Assembly: GCA_009778295.1 (NCBI GenBank)
Contig: WRKB01000241.1
Span: 1-6,505 of the forward strand
From: Betaproteobacteria bacterium
Lineage (GTDB): Bacteria > Desulfobacterota > Desulfovibrionia > Desulfovibrionales > Desulfovibrionaceae
Reading direction: 5' to 3'
Length of the DNA stretch: 6,505 nt
Positions 1 through 4,122 of the stretch are shown in pieces. Numbering within the stretch: position 1 is the first letter of the stretch; every line of letters starts with the position of its first letter. Below the pieces are notes generated by a model. It was not told where the DNA came from. It ran no database searches and saw only the letters and a program-made list of their open reading frames with translations. The translations under genes and the position numbers were made by a program.

Positions 1-1122
1 GGTCGCGGCAAGGCCGGAATCGTGAAGCTTGCGGACACGCCGGAACAAGCCGGGGCCCTGGCCAAGGATATCCTGGCCAAGACGGTGAAAGGCCTGCCTG
101 TCAAGCTGGTTCTTGTGGAAGAGAAACTGGACATCAAGAAAGAGTTTTACTGTTCGTTTGTCATTAACAACGCGCGTGACGCCCAGAGTCCCATGATCAT
201 GTTCAGTGCCGAAGGCGGCATGGATATCGAGAATGTGGACGAGAGCCTTTTATTCAAGATGAACCTTGACCCGATGTACGGGCTGCAGAGCTACGATGCG
301 GTGGATCTGTGCGCCAGGGCGGGTATCGCGCCCGGAGATCTGTCAAAATTTGCGTCGTTTTTGACCAAACTGTCGTCGGTGTATAAAAAGTACGACTGCC
401 AGACTTTGGAAATCAACCCCTTTGTGATGACCGGCAGCGGCAATCTGTACTGCGCCGACTGCAAGATGGAAATCGACAACAAAGCGGTGTACCGTCATCC
501 TGAGTTTGGGATCAAGATTGCGCTCGACCTTCCTGGAGAACCGACGGAACTGGACGTTATCGGCTGGGGGATAGAAGAAACCGACTCACGCGGCACGGGC
601 TTTCTCATGAACATGGGCTATGACGAAGTGAGCCCGGGGTACGTGGGTTACCATCCCATCGGTGGCGGTTCGGCCATGATGGGTCTTGACGCGTTGAACG
701 CGGTTAATCTGAAGCCGGCGAACTATGCGGACACGAGCGGCAACCCTGTAGCCACGAAGATATACCGTGTTGCCAAGGCGACGTTGCTGCAACCGAACAT
801 AGAGGGGTATCTTTTGGGTGGGTTCATGATGGCAAACCAGGAACAGTGGCACCATGCGCATGCACTTGTGAAGGTGTTACGCGAGGTGTTGCCGAAAAAA
901 CCCGGTCTTCCCTGCGTGCTGCTTTTGTGCGGCAACCGCGAGGTGGAGTCTTTGGAAATCCTGCGCAAGGGGCTGGCGGATCTGATGAAGCCGGATAGTC
1001 CCGGCAAGCGCATAGAGATTTACGGCCGCGAGTATGTGACGGATACCAAGTTCATAGGCGGACGTCTCCTTGCTCTGAGCAAGGAATACAGATCTGAGAA
1101 GCTGTCTCAGAAGGCAGGGTAA
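1..1122 (+). CDS. Acyl-CoA ligase (ADP/GDP-forming) beta subunit, ATP-grasp, SucC/citryl-CoA synthetase family; 5' end missing
   Basis: The reading frame is open from base 1, so the gene starts upstream; the in-frame GTG at 22 is internal. The first visible residues, GRGKAG, match the glycine-rich ATP-grasp loop found near residue 53 of E. coli SucC, so about 50 residues are missing and 373 remain. The ATP-grasp part continues with AEGGMDIE (visible residues 70-77) and EINP (137-140). The Asp in CADCK (153) fits the second Mg-nucleotide ligand. The C-terminal ligase domain departs from SucC: GGGSAM (221-226), ANY followed by SGNP, and LGGFMMAN resemble the beta part of ATP-citrate lyase (AGGGAS, ANY..SGAP, GGSIAN as I recall them). 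The enzyme would form an acyl-CoA from a carboxylate, CoA and ATP/GTP together with the alpha subunit encoded at 1461. The family is certain. The substrate (citrate, malate, citramalate, succinate or other) is not shown. The gene ends 4 bp before the ferredoxin-like gene, so the two are co-transcribed. Confidence 0.85.
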   Translation, partial: GRGKAGIVKLADTPEQAGALAKDILAKTVKGLPVKLVLVEEKLDIKKEFYCSFVINNARDAQSPMIMFSAEGGMDIENVDESLLFKMNLDPMYGLQSYDAVDLCARAGIAPGDLSKFASFLTKLSSVYKKYDCQTLEINPFVMTGSGNLYCADCKMEIDNKAVYRHPEFGIKIALDLPGEPTELDVIGWGIEETDSRGTGFLMNMGYDEVSPGYVGYHPIGGGSAMMGLDALNAVNLKPANYADTSGNPVATKIYRVAKATLLQPNIEGYLLGGFMMANQEQWHHAHALVKVLREVLPKKPGLPCVLLLCGNREVESLEILRKGLADLMKPDSPGKRIEIYGREYVTDTKFIGGRLLALSKEYRSEKLSQKAG

Positions 1123-1126
1123 ACTC

Positions 1127-1414
1127 TTGGAAATTAAAGAAAAGTCTTCAACAGTACACATAGAAGTGGTCAAGTGCCGCACGTGCGAGAGCAAGGCGTG
1201 CGTAGAGGCGTGCAAAAAATACGCTCGCGGAATTTTGGAATTGAAGGACGGAGTGCCTTCGGTCGAGCACCTGAGCAAGGACGAGGTGCTTCGTCTGGGC
1301 ACGGAATGTCTGGCCTGTGAATTCGCCTGTACCTTTCAAGGGAACAAGGCCATAACCATAGATGTGCCCGTAGCCGGGCTACCTGAATATCTGGCCAAGC
1401 GCGGGCTGGCCTAA
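1127..1414 (+). CDS. Small ferredoxin-like 4Fe-4S protein between the two acyl-CoA ligase subunit genes
   Basis: This 95-residue soluble protein has seven cysteines in two groups: C17-x2-C20-x4-C25-x3-C29 and C61-x2-C64-x3-C68. The spacing resembles 4Fe-4S electron-transfer subunits of the HycB/CooF kind, but one cysteine of a regular eight-Cys, two-cluster ferredoxin is absent, so one cluster is likely and a second uncertain. The start is a TTG at 1127, with AGGG at 1116-1119 seven bases upstream. No ATG lies before the first cysteine; a GTG at 1166 would leave only three residues ahead of C17 and is less likely. It follows the beta subunit gene by 4 bp and precedes the alpha subunit gene by 46 bp, so it should be made with them. 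It could be a third subunit of the ligase, or an electron carrier for an enzyme encoded upstream of the window. Neither role is proven. No membrane segment or signal peptide is seen. Confidence 0.8.
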   Translation: MEIKEKSSTVHIEVVKCRTCESKACVEACKKYARGILELKDGVPSVEHLSKDEVLRLGTECLACEFACTFQGNKAITIDVPVAGLPEYLAKRGLA

Positions 1415-1445
1415 CGTCCGGTTCAACCGGCAGGACTCTTTGAGC

Positions 1446-1451
1446 AAGAGG
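1446..1451 (+). promoter_or_regulatory. Ribosome binding site deciding the start of the ligase alpha subunit
   Basis: AAGAGG lies nine bases before the ATG at 1461. A longer in-frame start, TTG at 1440, has only AGGA at 1432-1435 with four bases between, which is too close. A small hairpin, CCGGT/ACCGG (1418-1422 with 1426-1430), sits just upstream, after the ferredoxin stop, and is not followed by a T-run. Confidence 0.55.
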
Positions 1452-1460
1452 ATTCAAGGT

Positions 1461-2357
1461 ATGGGCATACTTATCAATAAAAATACGAAAGTGGTAGTTC
1501 AAGGCATAACGGGCCGCGAAGGCTCCGTGCGTACAAAATATATGAAGAGCTACGGCACAAAAGTCGTAGGAGGCACGAGTCCCGGCAAACAGGGAAGCGA
1601 CGTACACGGAGTGCCCGTGTACAATACGCTGAAGGAAATCGTCCGTACGCATGGAGCAATCGACTTCAGCGTGGTGTTTGTGCCGGGGAGCGTACTCAAA
1701 ACAGCGGTGATGGAAGCAGCCGACGCAGGCGTGAAAAACGTGATTCCGTGCGTTGAAGGCACGCCCATCCACGACATCATGGAAATGATAGCCTACTGCA
1801 AGCAGAAAGGCACGCGTTTGTTCGGGCCAGGCTCCATCGGCATCATGACGCCAGGCGAAGCCGTAGTGGGTTGGCTTGGGGGGAACCTGGAGTGGGCCAA
1901 CACCTTTTTCCAGCGCGGATCCATCGGGGTATTTTCGCGAAGCGGCGGTCAATCCGGCACGATACCTTGGGTGTTGCGCGAAGGTGGATTTGGCGTGAGC
2001 ACTGTAGTGCACACGGGCACAGAGCCTGTGCTGGGCACGTCCATGGCAGATATTCTTCCGCTGTTTGAAGAGGACCCGGAAACGGAAGGAGTTGCCGTGT
2101 ATGCAGAAATCGGCGGTTCTCAGGAAGAGGAATGCGCCGATGTCATAGCGTCTGGCAAATTCACCAAACCTTTTGTGGTTTACGTGTCCGGCGCCTGGGC
2201 ACCCGAAGGTCAGCGCTTCTCCCATGCCTCCAATATCGTGGAACGCGGCCGGGGGTCAGCGAAAAGCAAGATGGAAGCTATCAGCAAAGCGGGTGGCTAT
2301 GTAGCCGCGACGCCCACCGATATACCGGCGATTCTGCGCGAGAAGCTGAAAAAGTAG
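1461..2357 (+). CDS. Acyl-CoA ligase (ADP/GDP-forming) alpha subunit, CoA-binding, SucD/citryl-CoA synthetase family
   Basis: This is the CoA-binding and phosphohistidine subunit, partner of the beta subunit at 1-1122. From the ATG at 1461 it has 298 residues (E. coli SucD about 289) and begins MGILINKNTK, as SucD proteins do. A Rossmann-type CoA-binding domain covers about residues 1-125 (GITGREG at 15-21, YGTKVVGG at 31-38, PGKQG at 41-45). The ligase domain follows, with SRSGG (159-163), AEIGGS (215-220, including E216, the partner of the phosphohistidine) and the catalytic His255 in FSHASN. Two features depart from SucD. GPNCPG is replaced by GPGSIG (122-127), close to GPATVG of ATP-citrate lyase. 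The stretch from GWLGG to SRSGGQS is longer than in SucD and also recalls ATP-citrate lyase. The active-site residues needed for phosphoryl transfer are present, so the enzyme should be active. The substrate is open. A TTG at 1440 would add seven residues. Confidence 0.88.
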   Translation: MGILINKNTKVVVQGITGREGSVRTKYMKSYGTKVVGGTSPGKQGSDVHGVPVYNTLKEIVRTHGAIDFSVVFVPGSVLKTAVMEAADAGVKNVIPCVEGTPIHDIMEMIAYCKQKGTRLFGPGSIGIMTPGEAVVGWLGGNLEWANTFFQRGSIGVFSRSGGQSGTIPWVLREGGFGVSTVVHTGTEPVLGTSMADILPLFEEDPETEGVAVYAEIGGSQEEECADVIASGKFTKPFVVYVSGAWAPEGQRFSHASNIVERGRGSAKSKMEAISKAGGYVAATPTDIPAILREKLKK

Positions 2358-2418
2358 AAGACATACAGATTTCCGAAGGAACTTCCACTCAACTTTTTTA
2401 TGTAAGGAGAAAGCACCC

Positions 2419-3309
2419 ATGGCTGTTATGCGCTCTATCATGTATGTTCCCGGTAATAACCCCAAAATGGTCGACAAGGCTCCCAGCATTCCTGCTGACA
2501 TCATTACCTTGGACCTTGAAGACTCAGTGCCTCCGGCCGAAAAAGAAGTTGCCCGCAAGCTCATCGCGCAGAAGCTCGAATATGCGGCTACGGGCGGGGC
2601 TCAGGTTTACGTGCGCCTGAACAACTGGGAAACGGAAATGACCAACGACGACCTCGAAGCAGTAGTACTGCCCGGGCTCGACGGGGTGACCCTGTCCAAA
2701 ACCGGCTGCGCTGATGACGTGAAACGCCTGGAGTGGAAACTGGAAGAACTGGAACGCCGCCGCGGCATCCCTGTTGGCACGGTGAAAATCTCCATGCTCC
2801 TCGAAACGGCCAAGGGCATCATCAACGCGCGCGAGTGCTGCTTTGCCAGCAAACGTAACGTCAACGCCATTTTTGGCGCGGTGGACTACTGCCGGGACAT
2901 GCGCGTGAAGCTGACGAACGAGGGCGTGGAGCAGACGTGGGGCCGGGCCGTTACGGCCATCGCGTGCCGCGCGGCCGGGATCGTGGCCATTGACGCGCCG
3001 TTCGTGGCCTATCAGGATATCCCCGCCTTTGAGAAGAACGTGGCCACCGGCAAGCAGATGGGCTACGAAGGCCGCATGATCATCCACCCGAGCCAGGTCG
3101 AGCCCTCCAACCGCCTGTACGCGCCGGAACCCGCGGATGTGGAATGGGCGCACGGCGTTGTGAAGGTCTTTGAAGAAGAAGGACTGGCCAAGGGCAAGGC
3201 CGCCGTGTCCTTTAACGGCAAGATGGTGGACACGCCCGTCTATCTGAACGCCAAGGACATTCTGGCCACTCAGGCTGAAATCGCGGCCAAGGACGCCACC
3301 AGGAAATAA
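2419..3309 (+). CDS. CitE/HpcH-family CoA-ester lyase (citryl-, malyl- or citramalyl-CoA lyase type)
   Basis: This 296-residue TIM-barrel lyase is of normal length for CitE. The N-terminus MRSIMYVPGNNPKM and the LDLEDSV motif (31-37) are the family signature. The substrate-binding Arg66 lies in VRLN, and the Mg2+ ligands are Glu129 (LLET) and Asp156 (GAVDYCRDM). IIHPSQ (221-226) and FNGKMVDTPV (265-274) complete the pattern. By eye it resembles E. coli CitE, citrate lyase beta (NDLEAVV, EDYVRNLR, LNGKMVDGPV), more than Methylobacterium malyl-CoA lyase. No citD or citF gene is visible in the window, so a classical ACP-dependent citrate lyase is not encoded here; free CoA esters made by the preceding ligase are the likely substrate. 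Expected products are acetyl-CoA plus oxaloacetate, glyoxylate or pyruvate. Translation is strongly set by AAGGAG at 2404-2409, nine bases before the ATG. The 61-bp gap after the alpha subunit has no convincing terminator, so the gene belongs to the same operon. Confidence 0.9.
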   Translation: MAVMRSIMYVPGNNPKMVDKAPSIPADIITLDLEDSVPPAEKEVARKLIAQKLEYAATGGAQVYVRLNNWETEMTNDDLEAVVLPGLDGVTLSKTGCADDVKRLEWKLEELERRRGIPVGTVKISMLLETAKGIINARECCFASKRNVNAIFGAVDYCRDMRVKLTNEGVEQTWGRAVTAIACRAAGIVAIDAPFVAYQDIPAFEKNVATGKQMGYEGRMIIHPSQVEPSNRLYAPEPADVEWAHGVVKVFEEEGLAKGKAAVSFNGKMVDTPVYLNAKDILATQAEIAAKDATRK

Positions 3310-3310
3310 G

Positions 3311-3382
3311 CTTAAGGCGCGGGGCATACGCCACAGACGCGTATGCCCCGTGTCGTAAGAAACTTGCGCCTTTTTCGTTTTT
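3311..3382 (+). terminator. Compound hairpin terminator after the ligase-lyase operon
   Basis: The core is a perfect 11-bp stem, GGGGCATACGC (3321-3331) with GCGTATGCCCC (3339-3349), around a 7-base loop; C3320-G3350 adds a pair. Two outer pairings are possible. The left flank can extend the core with the bases after 3350, including G-U pairs and a CTTA/TAAG end. Alternatively AAGGCGC (3314-3320) can pair with GCGCCTT (3366-3372), which runs straight into T-tracts at 3371-3375 and 3378-3382. The second form looks like an intrinsic terminator. It begins one base after the lyase stop codon. Confidence 0.75.
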
Positions 3383-3403
3383 GCGAGCCGGGGGTTGTAT
3401 AGT
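3375..3403 (+). promoter_or_regulatory. Candidate promoter of lldG-lldEF
   Basis: TATAGT at 3398-3403 is a good -10 box and would place the transcript start near 3410, giving a leader of about 70 bases. No good -35 hexamer is found at 16-18 bases; the region there is the T-rich tail of the terminator. No sigma-54 -24/-12 pair was found. A promoter is expected because a terminator lies just before, but its exact position is uncertain. Confidence 0.3.
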
Positions 3404-3427
3404 GTCAACAGGCCCTAGGACAACCCC
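3391..3427. promoter_or_regulatory. Inverted repeat bracketing the candidate -10 box of lldG
   Basis: GGGGTTGT (3391-3398) and ACAACCCC (3420-3427) form a perfect 8-bp inverted repeat separated by 21 bases. It overlaps the candidate -10 and the expected transcript start, a place typical for an operator. A shorter GTTG/CAAC pair (3394-3397, 3405-3408) lies inside it. The binding protein is unknown. It could instead act as an RNA stem if transcription starts further upstream. Confidence 0.4.
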
Positions 3428-3466
3428 TTAAGTAAACCGTGAAACTCAGGCTTTTTGGGCCGCCAC

Positions 3467-3473
3467 AAGGGAG
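3467..3473 (+). promoter_or_regulatory. Ribosome binding site deciding the start of lldG
   Basis: AAGGGAG lies seven bases before the ATG at 3481. The in-frame GTG at 3439 would give 14 more residues but has no Shine-Dalgarno sequence, and the extra residues do not look like the family N-terminus. Confidence 0.75.
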
Positions 3474-3480
3474 TTGTCAC

Positions 3481-4119
3481 ATGCCAGAGATAATAGAAGA
3501 ATCTCTATTGGACCTTTTGAAGACCAAGGCTGCCGCAGTGGGCATGAAGGTGGCGGAAGTAAAAAATCTTGACGAAGCCATTACCTATGCCGTGGACGTC
3601 TGCGACAAAAAAGAAATGGCCCAGCGCTATCTTAAAAAGGATGCCGCTGGCAAACTGGTCGGGCTTGACCAGACGGAAGTCATTTACGCCGAGAAAAAAA
3701 CAATGGCCGTGACAGGGCTCGACGACAAGAGCTTTGCAAGCCTCTCCAAACAGTGCGCGAAAAAAAATATTGTGGTTGGCCGCGACAACCTGCGCGACTG
3801 GGAGTGGATGGCCGGCCACGATGTGGGCTTTGCCGTCGCGGACAGGGTCATCGCTGACAACCCCACCCTTGTGATTGCCTGCCTGGGTGAAAATGACCGG
3901 CTCGCCCTCTCCGTCGGCGAGGAATACGTCGTTGTGGCGCCCAAATCCAAGGTTGTGAAAACATCCTTTGACATTGAGGATTATCTGAATGACCTCATGT
4001 CCGGTCCCATGTATACGGAGTTCCTCTCCTCGTCCAGCCGTACAGCCGACATTGAACGGGTGCTTGCCATCGGCGTTCACGGCTCTCTTGTAATCCACCT
4101 CGTTCTTACGGAGGAATAG
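3481..4119 (+). CDS. lldG: LUD-domain lactate utilization protein, LutC/LldG type
   Basis: This 212-residue soluble protein is one component of the iron-sulfur L-lactate dehydrogenase complex (LutABC in Bacillus, LldG with LldEF in Desulfovibrio), which oxidises lactate to pyruvate. The LUD fold is shown best by the C-terminus: SRTADIE (186-192) followed by GVHG (198-201). The protein has no cysteine cluster motif (only C41, C92 and C134), as expected for LutC. The region that in LutC/LutB proteins usually reads AETGT or ADTGT is here VIADNPTLVI (123-132), so the glycine-centred loop is lost. The gene ends 3 bp before lldEF, whose ribosome binding site lies inside the end of lldG, so translation is probably coupled. 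No flavin lactate dehydrogenase, lactate permease, pta or ackA is visible here, although the D. vulgaris lactate region carries them. Role in lactate oxidation is inferred from the family. A related 2-hydroxyacid such as glycolate is possible. Confidence 0.85.
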   Translation: MPEIIEESLLDLLKTKAAAVGMKVAEVKNLDEAITYAVDVCDKKEMAQRYLKKDAAGKLVGLDQTEVIYAEKKTMAVTGLDDKSFASLSKQCAKKNIVVGRDNLRDWEWMAGHDVGFAVADRVIADNPTLVIACLGENDRLALSVGEEYVVVAPKSKVVKTSFDIEDYLNDLMSGPMYTEFLSSSSRTADIERVLAIGVHGSLVIHLVLTEE

Positions 4120-4122
4120 CTG

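Noticed and set aside
22..24. GTG as the start of the first gene
   Set aside because: The codons before it encode GRGKAGI, the conserved ATP-grasp loop, so the true start lies before the window.
1170..2225. 351-codon minus-strand frame opposite the ferredoxin and alpha subunit genes
   Set aside because: Its translation has no family motif and very many Arg, His and Cys residues, while the + strand carries well-conserved proteins.
2370..2399. Possible terminator between the alpha subunit and lyase genes
   Set aside because: Only a 4-bp GAAG/CTTC stem precedes the T-run, with several bases between; it is too weak to call.
3354..3367. Sigma-54 promoter before lldG
   Set aside because: TTGC at 3364-3367 suggests a -12 element, but no GG is found at the required distance for the -24 element.
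2524..3408. 294-codon minus-strand frame opposite the lyase gene
   Set aside because: It is antisense to catalytic motifs of the lyase and would start inside the next intergenic region without a ribosome binding site.
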